From the NCBI GenBank assembly GCA_937922185.1, contig CAKZUT010000071.1:1-51905 (forward strand): a stretch of DNA of 51,905 nucleotides, read 5' to 3'. The stretch's first letter is position 1. The number at the start of each line of letters is the position of its first letter. The DNA is from an uncultured Neomegalonema sp. (lineage in GTDB: Bacteria > Pseudomonadota > Alphaproteobacteria > Rhodobacterales > Rhodobacteraceae). The notes under the pieces were generated by a model that was not told the DNA's origin, searched no databases, and saw only the letters and a list, made by a program, of their open reading frames with translations. Below are positions 10,188 through 20,321 of this stretch, one piece after another. Position numbers and translations under genes: made by a program.

Positions 10188-10345
10188 CGGGAAAGGGCTT
10201 GCGTTTCCCCGGCTTGACCTTGCCGGTACAACGTGATGCCGTTCCCTCAGAGATGCAGGGCGAACCGCCCGCATGGTACCCTGGTGGAAAGCGTATTTTT
10301 CCTCACCAGAACGATCGACGAATAAAAAAACCGGGAGAAGACCTG

Positions 10346-11566
10346 ATGACACTCAAGACCCTTATCGGCGCCGCAAGCGTGCTGGCCATGACGACGGGCT
10401 TTGCCTTTGCCGACGCCCATTCCGAAGGCAAGATGGACGCCAAGAAAGCCCTGATGGACGCCAAGGCGGCTATCGAAAAAGCCATGGCGGCCCTCGGCGG
10501 CGGCACCATGATGGGCGGCGCTTCCTACGAATTCCCCGACCTCGACGGCGATCAGGTGACGGTCGTTTCCTGGGGGGGCGCGTATACCAAGAGCCAGGTG
10601 GAAGCCTATCACAAGCCCTTCATCTCCGGCACCGGCGCCAAAGTCGTGTCCGAGGACTACAATGGCGGTCTCGCCGAAATCAAAGCACAGGTCGAAGCCG
10701 GCAACGTGACCTGGGACATCGTGGACGTCGAACTCTCCGACGCCGTGCGTGCCTGTGACGAGGGCCTCGCCGAAGAGATCGATATGTCCGCTCTGCCCGA
10801 CGGTGCCGACGGTACTTCCGCAGCCGATGACTTCATCGCCGGAACGCTCGACGTGCCCTGCGCCGTGCCGACCATCGTGTGGTCCACCATCTTCGCCTAC
10901 GACAAGGATAAGATGAAGAACGGCCCCAAGACCATCGCCGACTTCTTCGACACGAAGGGTTTCCCCGGCAAGCGCGGCCTTCGCAAGTCGCCCAAAGCCA
11001 ACCTCGAAATGGCTCTGATGGCCGATGGCGTCGCCGCCGATGAGGTGTACGATGTGCTCTCCACCGACGAGGGCGTTGACCGTGCCTTCGCCAAGCTCGA
11101 CAGCATCAAGGACGATGTCGTGTGGTGGGAAGCCGGTGCCCAGCCGCCCCAGCTTCTGGCTGACGGCGAAGTGGCGATCACGACCGCCTATAATGGCCGT
11201 ATCTTCAATGCCGTTGCCGCCGAGGACAAGCCCTTTGAAATCGTCTGGGACGGTCAGGTCTGGGATCTGGACCTCTGGATCATCCCCAAAGGCGCGAAGA
11301 ACAAGGACGCGGCGATGGAGTTCCTGAAGTTCTCCACCTCGACCCAGGCTCTCGCCGATCAGGCGTCGTGGATCTCCTACGGCCCGACCCGCAAGTCCTC
11401 TGCTCCGCTGGTTGCATCCTATAACAGCAAGCCCGACCTGAAAATGGGCCCGCAGATGCCGACCGCACCGCAGAACTTCAAGAACGCGCTCCAGAACGAT
11501 TTCGAGTTCTGGGCCGACAATCAGGACGAGCTGAACGAGCGTTTCAACGCATGGCTCGCCAATTGA
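10346..11566 (+). CDS. Extracellular solute-binding protein, polyamine (PotD-like) family
   Basis: Signal peptide, VVSWGGAYTKSQVEAYHKPF..., WDIVDVELSDAVRACDEGLAEEID; sits between potA and permeases. Confidence 0.9.
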   Translation: MTLKTLIGAASVLAMTTGFAFADAHSEGKMDAKKALMDAKAAIEKAMAALGGGTMMGGASYEFPDLDGDQVTVVSWGGAYTKSQVEAYHKPFISGTGAKVVSEDYNGGLAEIKAQVEAGNVTWDIVDVELSDAVRACDEGLAEEIDMSALPDGADGTSAADDFIAGTLDVPCAVPTIVWSTIFAYDKDKMKNGPKTIADFFDTKGFPGKRGLRKSPKANLEMALMADGVAADEVYDVLSTDEGVDRAFAKLDSIKDDVVWWEAGAQPPQLLADGEVAITTAYNGRIFNAVAAEDKPFEIVWDGQVWDLDLWIIPKGAKNKDAAMEFLKFSTSTQALADQASWISYGPTRKSSAPLVASYNSKPDLKMGPQMPTAPQNFKNALQNDFEFWADNQDELNERFNAWLAN

Positions 11567-11576
11567 TCTGACCATC

Positions 11577-11600
11577 GCGCCGCCCCTTCCGGGGCGGCGC
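11577..11600 (+). promoter_or_regulatory. Intra-operon stem-loop
   Basis: GCGCCGCCCC-TTCC-GGGGCGGCGC, perfect 10-bp stem, no T-tract, between binding-protein and permease genes. Confidence 0.8.
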
Positions 11601-11625
11601 ATCCAGTTTCAGACGCAGGAAACGC

Positions 11626-12894
11626 ATGACTGACGCGACCGCCACGCATGGCCCGGACGGCCTTCTCCTCGCTTCCGACGGAACGCCGCTGAAGACCAAG
11701 CTGCGCCAGTCCATGAAGGCCAGCCGCCGCCGTGCCTTCGGCCTCGTGCTGCCGTTGCTGCTGTTCGTGCTCGCCAGTTTCGTGATCCCCATCATCATGC
11801 TGCTCTGGACCGGTGTGAGCAACGACACCTATGCCAGCAACATGCCCCGTTCCGCCCCGCTGCTGCGCGCATGGGACGGTGCCAGCCAGCCGACCGAGGA
11901 AATGGCCGAGGCGATGGTCCTCGACCTGATCGACGCCCGCAAGGCCAAGACCATCGGCAAGGTCGCCAGCCGCGTGAACCGCGAACAGTCCGGCACCCGT
12001 TCGCTCTATACCAAATCCGCCCGCCGCGCGGCCAAGATGGAAGCGCCCTTCATTGATGCGCTGGTCAAGGCCGACAAGGACTGGGCCGACCCGGAGACCT
12101 GGCGCGCGACCAAGATCGCCGCCACCTCGCTCACCCCCGCCTATTACGCCGCCGCGCTCGACTACAAGTACACTGCCGACGGCGAGTTCGTGGAACAGAG
12201 CGAGGAACGCCAGATCCACGTCAAGCTGTTCTGGAAGACGATCTGGGTATCCGGCGCGGTGATGCTGTTCTGCCTGCTGCTGGGGTACCCGGTGGCCTAT
12301 CTTCTCTCGCATCTGCCCGCGAAGAAGGCCAACCTGCTGATGATCCTCGTGTTGCTGCCTTTCTGGACGTCTCTGCTGGTCCGCACGACCGCGTGGATCG
12401 CCATGCTCCAGTCTCAGGGCGTCCTGAACGATATCTTCGTCTGGATCGGCATCACGGGCGATGAACAGCGGTTCAGCCTGATCTACAACCTGACCGGCAC
12501 GTTGATCGCGATGACGCATATCCTGCTGCCCTTCATGATCCTGCCGATCTATTCCGTGATGCGCGCGATCCCGCCCAGTCATGTGCGGGCCGCCAAATCC
12601 CTGGGAGCGACGAACTGGACCGCCTTCTGGCGCGTCTATTTCCCGGCCACGATCCCCGGCATCGGGGCAGGGGGGCTGCTGGTCTTCATCCTGTCCATCG
12701 GCTATTACATCACGCCCGCACTGGTGGGCGGACAGGACGGCCAGCTCATCTCGAACTTCATCGCCTATCACATGCAGAAATCGCTGAACTGGTCGCTGGC
12801 GGCGGCTCTGGGCGGCATCCTGCTCGCGATCGTGCTGGTCCTCTACTGGCTCTATGACCGCATCGTCGGCATCGACAACATGAAGCTGGGATAG
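11626..12894 (+). CDS. ABC transporter permease, PotB-like
   Basis: TM segments, LLPFWTSLLVRTTAWI, EAA-like PPSHVRAAKSLGATNWTAFWRVYFP. Confidence 0.9.
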   Translation: MTDATATHGPDGLLLASDGTPLKTKLRQSMKASRRRAFGLVLPLLLFVLASFVIPIIMLLWTGVSNDTYASNMPRSAPLLRAWDGASQPTEEMAEAMVLDLIDARKAKTIGKVASRVNREQSGTRSLYTKSARRAAKMEAPFIDALVKADKDWADPETWRATKIAATSLTPAYYAAALDYKYTADGEFVEQSEERQIHVKLFWKTIWVSGAVMLFCLLLGYPVAYLLSHLPAKKANLLMILVLLPFWTSLLVRTTAWIAMLQSQGVLNDIFVWIGITGDEQRFSLIYNLTGTLIAMTHILLPFMILPIYSVMRAIPPSHVRAAKSLGATNWTAFWRVYFPATIPGIGAGGLLVFILSIGYYITPALVGGQDGQLISNFIAYHMQKSLNWSLAAALGGILLAIVLVLYWLYDRIVGIDNMKLG

Positions 12895-12925
12895 AGCGAT
12901 GAGCGATCAGAAATCCCGCATGAAG

Positions 12926-12991
12926 TGTCATTCCCGCGCACGCGCGTATCCCGCGCTGCCCGGAGAGATTCCCGCTTTCGCGGGAATGACA
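12926..12991. repeat. REP-like palindromic element between permease genes
   Basis: TGTCATTCCCGCG ... CGCGGGAATGACA (13-bp perfect inverted ends) with internal ATTCCCGC-TTTC-GCGGGAAT hairpin. Confidence 0.85.
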
Positions 12992-13018
12992 TGCCGCAAT
13001 GAGACGGGGAGATAGCCC

Positions 13019-13984
13019 ATGGAACTCCCCCCCTATGCCACGCTGGGCCAGAAGATCTGGCACTACACCTTCTATTTCATCTGCGCGCTGATTTTCCTGT
13101 TTCTCATCACGCCGATCCTCATCATCGCGCCGCTCAGCTTCAATGCCGAGCCGTATTTCAGCTTCACGGAAGGGATGATGTCCCTGGACCCGGAGGCATA
13201 TTCGCTGCGCTGGTACGAGGACATTCTCATCAACGGCATGGCCGACCCGATGCAGCCGCGAAGCTGGTCGTTATTCCGGGAATGGCTGTGGATGGGCCTC
13301 AGCCCCGTGCATACGATGCCCGAAGGCTTTTTCACCGACGCATGGGAAAACGCGCAATGGGTGCGGGCCATGAAGAACAGCTTCTTCATCGGCTTCTTCG
13401 CGACGCTGATCGCCACGGCCCTCGGCACCCTTGCGGCCATCGGCCTGTCCCGGTCAGAGATGCCGTATCGCGGGGCGATCATGTCGCTGCTGATCTCGCC
13501 GCTCATCGTGCCGCTGGTCATCACGGCGGCGGGCATGTTCTATTTCTACAGTCAGGTTGGCCTCAGCCAGACCTATACCGGTGTCATTCTCGCCCATGCG
13601 GCGCTGGGCACGCCGTTCGTCATCATCACCGTGACCGCCACGCTGGTCGGCTTCGACAAGTCGCTTGTGCGCGCGGGGGCCTCGATGGGGGCAGGCCCTG
13701 CCAGGACGTTCTGGAAAATCCAGATGCCGCTCATCCTGCCCGGCGTTGTCTCGGGGGGCCTGTTCGCCTTCATCACTTCCTTCGACGAGGTTGTCGCGGT
13801 GCTCTTTCTCGCCGGACCCGAACACCGCACCATCCCGCGCCAGATGTATTCGGGCATTCGTGAACAGATATCGCCGACGATCCTCGCCGTGGCGACGATC
13901 CTCGTCATTATCTCGATCCTGTTGCTGGTGACGATGGAACTCCTGCGTCGCCGGGGCGAGCGCCTGCGCGGCATCAGAAGTTAA
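13019..13984 (+). CDS. ABC transporter permease, PotC-like
   Basis: TM segments, RAGASMGAGPARTFWKIQMPLILPGVVSG EAA motif. Confidence 0.9.
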   Translation: MELPPYATLGQKIWHYTFYFICALIFLFLITPILIIAPLSFNAEPYFSFTEGMMSLDPEAYSLRWYEDILINGMADPMQPRSWSLFREWLWMGLSPVHTMPEGFFTDAWENAQWVRAMKNSFFIGFFATLIATALGTLAAIGLSRSEMPYRGAIMSLLISPLIVPLVITAAGMFYFYSQVGLSQTYTGVILAHAALGTPFVIITVTATLVGFDKSLVRAGASMGAGPARTFWKIQMPLILPGVVSGGLFAFITSFDEVVAVLFLAGPEHRTIPRQMYSGIREQISPTILAVATILVIISILLLVTMELLRRRGERLRGIRS

Positions 13985-14045
13985 CTTGCCACCACATCGG
14001 AAACATGCAAATCCCGGATGGAGCATCGTTAAGGAGGGCTAACCG

Positions 14046-14219
14046 ATGACACGCATTCTCGCCGCTGCCGCCTTGCTGGCCAGCCTCGCCGCCTGCAACA
14101 CCGTCGAGGGGATCGGGCGCGATCTCAGCGCGGGCGGGGCCGCAATCTCCGATATTTCCCAGGATGTCCGGCATCGCTCCCACCCGGTCCATCCGCAGCA
14201 GACCTACTCCTACTATTGA
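14046..14219 (+). CDS. Entericidin-like small lipoprotein
   Basis: 57 aa MTRILAAAALLASLAACNTVEGIGRDLSAGGAAISD...; lipobox LAAC and NTVEGIGRDLSAGG typical of EcnA/B family. Confidence 0.85.
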   Translation: MTRILAAAALLASLAACNTVEGIGRDLSAGGAAISDISQDVRHRSHPVHPQQTYSYY

Positions 14220-14272
14220 TCCTGTGAACTCCTGTTGCTCCCGCCCTGCGGATCGGATAACAGGATCACATT

Positions 14273-14349
<77 letters not shown>

Positions 14350-14492
14350 TTCTTATTTGCACGACCGCCCGGCGGTGCCCGCTGAATGAGGGCCTGACCG
14401 CCCTCGACACGGGCGCGTTCCGGCGCATGTTCACGGGTTCCACCATTGCGGGACGGATTGTCCGCGCGGCGGATCACCGGGGGAGCAACACC

Positions 14493-14945
14493 ATGCCAAA
14501 AGTCGGAACCCTGCTCGCGGGCGGCATCGTCCTCGTGGCTCTGCTGTTCGGTATCGGCATGTGGTATGCCCAGCAGCGCGGTTTCTACGATACCGTTACC
14601 GGACTGGAGAGTATTCGCATCGGAGAGCGTGATTTCGCCGTGAGCGACTACGAGGGTACGGACGGCATCACCTCCCCCCTGAAACTGCGCGGATGCTTCC
14701 GCCTCGCCGACCCGGAAGCGGCCATTGCCGCCGGGAAACCCGCCACCGATGCCGTGCCCCTGACGACCCCGGACTGGATCGAATGCTTCGATGAGGAGGC
14801 AATCTTCGCTGATATCGAAGCGGGGCGCGCCACCGGCATCATGGCGGGCAGGGATGAGGGCGACGGGGCCGACCTCTATATGGCGATCTATCCTGACGGG
14901 CGCGGCTATCGCTGGCGCCAGCCCAACGGCAAGTACAGCAAGTGA
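14493..14945 (+). CDS. Hypothetical single-pass membrane protein
   Basis: N-terminal [24 protein letters not shown]; overlaps the downstream GTG start. Confidence 0.7.
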   Translation: MPKVGTLLAGGIVLVALLFGIGMWYAQQRGFYDTVTGLESIRIGERDFAVSDYEGTDGITSPLKLRGCFRLADPEAAIAAGKPATDAVPLTTPDWIECFDEEAIFADIEAGRATGIMAGRDEGDGADLYMAIYPDGRGYRWRQPNGKYSK

Positions 14946-16240
14946 CCCTGCTGGACCGTATCGCTGACCGCACCGCCCGGATCGGTGTCATCGGTCTGGG
15001 ATATGTCGGCATTCCGCTGGCTCAGGGCATTCTGAGGGCGGGCCTGCCCGTCACCGGCTTCGATGTCCTGCCGGAGCGCATCGCGCAGCTTGAGCAGGGG
15101 ATCAGCCCCCTTGCCCATATGAGCGGCGATGATATCCGCGCAATGACCGCCGCAGGCTTCAGCGCCACGCTCGATTATGCCCGTATCGCCGAATGCGATG
15201 CCCTGCTGATCTGCGTCCCGACTCCGCTGGATGAACACCGCGAGCCGGATCTGTCCTATGTCGAGGCCACGATGGACGCGCTGGCCCCTCATCTGCGCCC
15301 CGGTCAGATGATCTCGCTCGAAAGCACCACATGGCCGGGCACCACCGAGGAACGCCTGCGCCCCGTCATCGAAGCGCGGGGCCTGACCGTGGGAGAGGAC
15401 ATCTTCCTCGTCTATTCCCCCGAACGCGAAGACCCCGGCAACGCGACCCATTCCACTGTCTCGATCCCCAAGGTCGTCGGTGGCTCCACCCCCGCCTGCC
15501 GCGCGGTCGGGGAGGCTCTCTACGGTGTCTTCATCGAGCAGGTGGTGGTGGTGTCGGATACCCGCACGGCGGAGATGGTCAAGCTGCTGGAAAATATCCA
15601 CCGTGCCGTCAATATCGGCCTCGTCAACGAGATGAAGATCGCCGCCGAACGCATGGGCATCGATATCTTCGAGGTGATCGAGGCGGCGGCTACCAAGCCT
15701 TTCGGTTTTACCCCCTACTGGCCGGGGCCGGGTATCGGCGGGCACTGCATCCCCGTCGATCCCTTCTATCTCACATGGAAGGCCCGCGAATACGGTGTGC
15801 ATACCCGCTTCATCGAACTGGCCGGAGAGATCAATGCGGGGATGCCCGATTACGTGGTCGGGCGGCTGGTCGAGGCGCTGAACGAGCAGGGCAGGGCGTT
15901 GCGCGGCGCACAGGTGCTGTGCCTCGGTATCGCCTATAAGCGCAATGTCGGCGATGTTCGCGAAAGTCCGGCCATCGAGGTGATGGAACGCCTGCGCGAC
16001 TGGGGAGCGGAAATCCGTTACAGCGACCCCCATGTCCCGATCTTCCCGCCGATGCGTCGCCACCGCTTCGATCTGTCATCGGTCGCGCTGACGCCCGCAA
16101 CGCTGGAAGCGGCGGATGCCGTTGTCCTGCTGACCGATCATTCCGGTTTCGATTACGGGATGATCGAACGCCACGCGCCTCTCCTGCTGGACACACGCGG
16201 CAAGTTCAGGGATGCGGAGCGCGAGGTCTGGCGGGGCTGA
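14942..16240 (+). CDS. Nucleotide-sugar (UDP-HexNAc type) dehydrogenase
   Basis: [65 protein letters not shown]. Confidence 0.92.
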   Translation: MTLLDRIADRTARIGVIGLGYVGIPLAQGILRAGLPVTGFDVLPERIAQLEQGISPLAHMSGDDIRAMTAAGFSATLDYARIAECDALLICVPTPLDEHREPDLSYVEATMDALAPHLRPGQMISLESTTWPGTTEERLRPVIEARGLTVGEDIFLVYSPEREDPGNATHSTVSIPKVVGGSTPACRAVGEALYGVFIEQVVVVSDTRTAEMVKLLENIHRAVNIGLVNEMKIAAERMGIDIFEVIEAAATKPFGFTPYWPGPGIGGHCIPVDPFYLTWKAREYGVHTRFIELAGEINAGMPDYVVGRLVEALNEQGRALRGAQVLCLGIAYKRNVGDVRESPAIEVMERLRDWGAEIRYSDPHVPIFPPMRRHRFDLSSVALTPATLEAADAVVLLTDHSGFDYGMIERHAPLLLDTRGKFRDAEREVWRG

Positions 16241-16295
16241 CGGCTCCCGGTGAGCCGCCCATCACCCCGATTGCTGCACGCGGCAATCCAGGGCG

Positions 16296-17159
16296 TCAGT
16301 CGCTTCCCTTGCGCCGATGCTTCGCCCCCTCGTCCTCCACCGTCTCCGGGTCGGCATCCATCACCAGCCGCCCGGCCCCCGACAGGCAGACGAAGCGCCT
16401 GCCGCGCATCCGTCCGATCAGGGTCAGCCCGACCTCCTGCGCGATCTCGACCCCCCAGGCGGTAAAGCCAGAGCGCGAGGCCAGCACCGGGATGCCCATG
16501 CTCGCCGTCTTGATGACCATTTCCGAGGTCAGCCGTCCGGTCGTGTAGAGGATATGCTCACCCGGATCGACGGCGTTGCGGAACATCCATCCCGCGATCT
16601 TGTCCACCGCATTATGCCGCCCGACATCCTCCATATAGACCAGCGGACGATCCCCCCGGCACAGCACCGAGCCGTGGATCGCCCCCGCCTCCAGATAGAG
16701 CGAGGGCACCGTGTTGATCTTCTTCGCCAGCGCATACAGCCAGCTCGTCCGCAATTCGGCGGCGGGCAGGGTCAGGCCCTCCAGCGTCTCCATCATGTCG
16801 CCGAAGACGGTGCCGACCGCACAGCCCGAGGTGCGCGTCTTCTTTTTCAGCTTTTCCTCGTAATCGGTCGCGCGTTCGGTGCGGACCACCACGACCTCCA
16901 GCTCCTCGTCATACTCCACGCCTGTCAGCGTATCGTCCTGCCGCAACATTCCCTGATTGAGCAGATAGCCGATGGCCAGCTCCTCCGGGTAGTCGCCGAT
17001 GGTCATGGCCGTCACGATTTCCTGCGCGTTGAGAAAGATCGTCAGGGGGCGCTCCTCCACGACGCGCAGGTCCACGGTCCTGCCCGTATGGTCGGTGCCC
17101 GTGACGGCGCGGGTCAGGCGGGGCAGGGACGGATCGGGGGCGATCAGGAAGTCAGTCAT
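16296..17159 (-). CDS. fdhD: Formate dehydrogenase accessory sulfurtransferase FdhD
   Basis: TSGCAVGTVFGDMM, EDVGRHNAVDKIAGW, LYTTGRLTSEMVIKTASMGIPVLASRSG. Confidence 0.93.
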   Translation of the reverse strand: MTDFLIAPDPSLPRLTRAVTGTDHTGRTVDLRVVEERPLTIFLNAQEIVTAMTIGDYPEELAIGYLLNQGMLRQDDTLTGVEYDEELEVVVVRTERATDYEEKLKKKTRTSGCAVGTVFGDMMETLEGLTLPAAELRTSWLYALAKKINTVPSLYLEAGAIHGSVLCRGDRPLVYMEDVGRHNAVDKIAGWMFRNAVDPGEHILYTTGRLTSEMVIKTASMGIPVLASRSGFTAWGVEIAQEVGLTLIGRMRGRRFVCLSGAGRLVMDADPETVEDEGAKHRRKGSD

Positions 17160-17820
17160 CCGCATCCGCTTTCCGGGCCACGTCACCGGTCTTCAGGAAA
17201 TCGATGACCTGCTGCGCGACCTCCGCGCTCAGGGGAAGCCAGCCATGGATGCTCTCGACCCGCAACCGCTTTCCCGCCGCCCAGCCCCAGGCCGAGCGTA
17301 CACTTACCAGACCGTCATTATAGCCGTGAATGCCGTATCGCTGCGACAGCCAGCGGGGCATTGACGCCCCGGCGATCGCCATCACGTCGGGATCGGGGTT
17401 ATCCGCCATGTCAGGGTCCGCCGTCAGCTCCCTGAGCACCGGCCCGAAGAATTCCCGCGCGAGGCGCAGATCGCTGAGCGTCCGCGCGGCCCCGGACCCC
17501 CGGTTGGGCGATCCGAGCTGGACGATGCGATGGATGTTCAGGTCGGGCCGTTCGTTTCGCACACGCAGGGCCACGACCCCGCCAAGGGAATGGCCGACCA
17601 GATGCAGATCGCCGTGGCGATCCATCTTCTCGATCTGACGGGCGACGGTGGCCACCGCCTCGTTCACGCGCATACGCCGGGAATCGTAGCGGGCGAAGGC
17701 CGTCCGAAACCCCGCGCGCTGAAGCCTTATCGACATGATCCGCATTGATGCCCGTGTTCGCGCCAGCCCGTGTATCAGGACGACCAGATCGCCCCCGTCT
17801 TCGCTACCGTCCATATCCAC
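17152..17820 (-). CDS. Alpha/beta hydrolase, lipase-like
   Basis: DLVVLIHGLARTRASM; nucleophile elbow LVGHSLGGVVAL. Confidence 0.85.
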   Translation of the reverse strand: MDMDGSEDGGDLVVLIHGLARTRASMRIMSIRLQRAGFRTAFARYDSRRMRVNEAVATVARQIEKMDRHGDLHLVGHSLGGVVALRVRNERPDLNIHRIVQLGSPNRGSGAARTLSDLRLAREFFGPVLRELTADPDMADNPDPDVMAIAGASMPRWLSQRYGIHGYNDGLVSVRSAWGWAAGKRLRVESIHGWLPLSAEVAQQVIDFLKTGDVARKADADD

Positions 17821-17941
17821 CCAACGTAAAATCAGGAAAAATCATGTCATCTTTTACAGCATCATTCGTTGCACATGAACGAATTTAAGGGTTGTTCAAG
17901 CCCGATCTGTCATAGTGATCACGGGGCAGAGGAGAAAGATA

Positions 17942-18112
17942 ATGTTCAAGCGGTTCCTGCGAGATGAAGACGGTGGCACGGCCATTGAGTATGGCCTGAT
18001 CGCCTCGCTGTTCGGTGTGTCGATGATCGCGGCCTTTCTGGCGCTCGAAGTGCAGTATAACAATATGTTCGGCAGTATCGAAACGGCGGTCGTCGGTGCG
18101 AATACCCCCTGA
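17942..18112 (+). CDS. Flp/Fap family pilin
   Basis: MFKRFLRDEDGGTAIEYGLIASLFGVSMIAAF: Flp prepilin motif (G-x-TAIEYGLIA). Confidence 0.9.
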   Translation: MFKRFLRDEDGGTAIEYGLIASLFGVSMIAAFLALEVQYNNMFGSIETAVVGANTP

Positions 18113-18336
18113 TTTGTGGCCTTCGGACGGGTGCAGGTGTGGCCGGGCACCTTTCCCGCCCGACATATCGGGGACAGCACAGGGACGAATTATCGCCCTA
18201 TTGGCAACGCATCGGTCAGGGCAGTACAGACGTTAAGGCCGCATCAACTTCCCGAGGGCATGGTGTGGACCGTACATGGAACGGTCGCGTCGCTCTCCCG
18301 GCACGGCCTTCGCGCCACAATACCGGAGCCGAGCCG

Positions 18337-18915
18337 ATGACCGCCTTCTCCCGCACCCTGCTCAGTGCAGCCCTCGCCGCCTGCCTCGCCGCCCCCGCCC
18401 ATGCCCAGCAGAACGGGATCGAGCCGGCTTCGACGCGCGCCAGCACCCTCTACGGCACCGACCGGGCCGGACCCTGGGGCCAGAGCGCCTATACCTTTGC
18501 CCTGAAGGTCAGCACGTCGATCTACAAGACCGTCAACCTGCATCGCAAGAAAAAGGGCCTCGGCGAACTGGAAGCCGATCCGGGCCTCGGAGTCGTGGCC
18601 GGTGCCTATTCCGGCGACATGATCACGGGCGATTTCTTCGGTCATTTCGCCCCGGACGGGCGCGATCTGGGGGCGCGGCTGGCCGAGGCGAATGTCGCCC
18701 ATTATGACAAGGTTGCCGAAATCCTGTGGGATGCGACCGATGCCAATATCAACTGGGATATCACCGAAACGGTACGCTCCTCCGTCACCGACTGGCTGCG
18801 CTCGCCGGAGGGCCACCGTGAGGCCCTGCTCGACCCCGAAGCGAAGATCGTCGGCATCGGCACGGCCATCCGCGATGAGCGCGTGGTCGTCACGATGCTG
18901 CTGGGCAAGCGGTAG
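18337..18915 (+). CDS. Secreted CAP/SCP-like domain protein
   Basis: Signal peptide; VNLHRKKKGLGELEADPGLGVVAGAYSGDMITGDFFGHFAPDG... typical of bacterial CAP domains. Confidence 0.8.
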   Translation: MTAFSRTLLSAALAACLAAPAHAQQNGIEPASTRASTLYGTDRAGPWGQSAYTFALKVSTSIYKTVNLHRKKKGLGELEADPGLGVVAGAYSGDMITGDFFGHFAPDGRDLGARLAEANVAHYDKVAEILWDATDANINWDITETVRSSVTDWLRSPEGHREALLDPEAKIVGIGTAIRDERVVVTMLLGKR

Positions 18916-18949
18916 ACTCCCCTCCGAAAAGGCCCCGCGTATTTTCAGG

Positions 18950-18984
18950 CGCGCTCTCCGGTCATGGACCGGGGAGCGCGTTTT
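18950..18984 (+). terminator. Rho-independent terminator
   Basis: CGCGCTCTCCGGTC-ATG-GACCGGGGAGCGCG-TTTT. Confidence 0.8.
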
Positions 18985-19047
18985 GCATTCCGGGGATGGA
19001 AACAGCCTTCCGCAAGACGATGATGTTGACTTTTCGTTCTGATCGAT

Positions 19048-19062
19048 GTTCTTTCTTCGTTC
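19048..19062 (+). promoter_or_regulatory. Candidate alphaproteobacterial LexA (SOS) box GTTC-N7-GTTC
   Basis: GTTCTTTCTTCGTTC 19 bp upstream of the ATG, downstream of a TTGACT hexamer at 19026. Confidence 0.7.
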
Positions 19063-19080
19063 AAACCGGAAACCCGATTC

Positions 19081-20319
19081 ATGCCCGCACTCGACCGTCT
19101 GGAAAAGCTGCGAATTCTCGCGGATGCCGCCAAATACGACGCCTCCTGTTCGTCGAGCGGATCGACGAGTCGCGATTCGCGCGGAGGTAAGGGGGTCGGC
19201 TCGTCGGAAGGCATGGGCATCTGCCATTCCTACGCCCCGGACGGACGCTGCATCTCGCTGCTCAAGGTGCTGATGACGAATTACTGCATGTTCGATTGCC
19301 GGTTCTGCGTGAACCGCATCAGCTCGAATGTGCAGCGGGCGCGCTTCACGCCGGAGGAACTGGCGACGCTGACCATCGATTTCTACAAGCGTAACTATAT
19401 CGAGGGCCTGTTCCTGTCGTCGGGCATCATCAAATCCCCCGATTACACCATGGAGCAACTGGTGGCGGTCGCCCGCATCCTGCGCCACCGCGAGGATTTC
19501 CGGGGCTATATCCACCTCAAGACCATCCCCGATGCCGATCCGGCCCTGCTGCGCGAGGCGGGGGTGCTGGCCGACCGCGTGTCGATCAATGTCGAATTGC
19601 CCACGAAAGCGGGGCTGGACCGTTTCGCCCCCGAAAAGGACGAGAAACGTATCCGCGCGGCCATGGCCACGACCCGCGAACAGATCGATGGCTGGAAGGA
19701 GGAGCGCAGGACCATCCGCTCCGCCCCGAAATTCGCGCCTGCCGGGCAGTCAACCCAGATGATCCTCGGGGCGGACGGATCGTCGGACGCGCAGGTCTTG
19801 CGCTCCAGCGCCGATCTCTACGGCTCCTATCGCCTCAAGCGCGTCTATTATTCGGCCTTCAGCCCCATTCCCGATTCCTCGAAGGACTTGCCGCTCCGGC
19901 GTCCGCCTCTCATGCGCGAGCACCGGGTCTATCAGGCCGACTGGCTCTGGCGGTTCTACGGCTTCGATCTCGATGATCTGGATACGGCCATGGAGGACGG
20001 AATGCTGCCGCTGGATATCGACCCCAAACTGTCCTGGGCCTTGCGGCGGCGCGATCTTTTCCCCGTGGACGTGAACCGCGCCGCGAAGGAGCAGTTGCTC
20101 AGGATTCCGGGTCTGGGCGAGAAATCCGTCGCAAAAATCCTGTCCGCCCGTCGCCATGCCCGCCTGCGGCTGGAGGATATCGGCAAGCTGTGCCGCAATA
20201 TCCGCAAGATCAGGCCCTTCATCGAAGCCTCTGACTGGCGGCCCACGGCCCTGCTCGATCGCGCGGGCCTGCGCGCCGACCTCGCCCCGAAGCCGCAACA
20301 GATGGCGCTGGCGCTCTAG
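19081..20319 (+). CDS. UDG-linked putative DNA modification/repair radical SAM protein
   Basis: CMFDCRFCVNRISSNVQRARF CxxxCxxC cluster, C-terminal HhH region LLRIPGLGEKSVAKIL; adjacent UDG-domain gene. Confidence 0.88.
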   Translation: MPALDRLEKLRILADAAKYDASCSSSGSTSRDSRGGKGVGSSEGMGICHSYAPDGRCISLLKVLMTNYCMFDCRFCVNRISSNVQRARFTPEELATLTIDFYKRNYIEGLFLSSGIIKSPDYTMEQLVAVARILRHREDFRGYIHLKTIPDADPALLREAGVLADRVSINVELPTKAGLDRFAPEKDEKRIRAAMATTREQIDGWKEERRTIRSAPKFAPAGQSTQMILGADGSSDAQVLRSSADLYGSYRLKRVYYSAFSPIPDSSKDLPLRRPPLMREHRVYQADWLWRFYGFDLDDLDTAMEDGMLPLDIDPKLSWALRRRDLFPVDVNRAAKEQLLRIPGLGEKSVAKILSARRHARLRLEDIGKLCRNIRKIRPFIEASDWRPTALLDRAGLRADLAPKPQQMALAL

Positions 20320-20321
20320 TC

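Noticed and set aside
10247-12771. Long antisense ORFs over the binding-protein and permease genes (10247..11602, 11521..12771)
   Set aside because: Shadow ORFs opposite well-supported ABC transporter genes.
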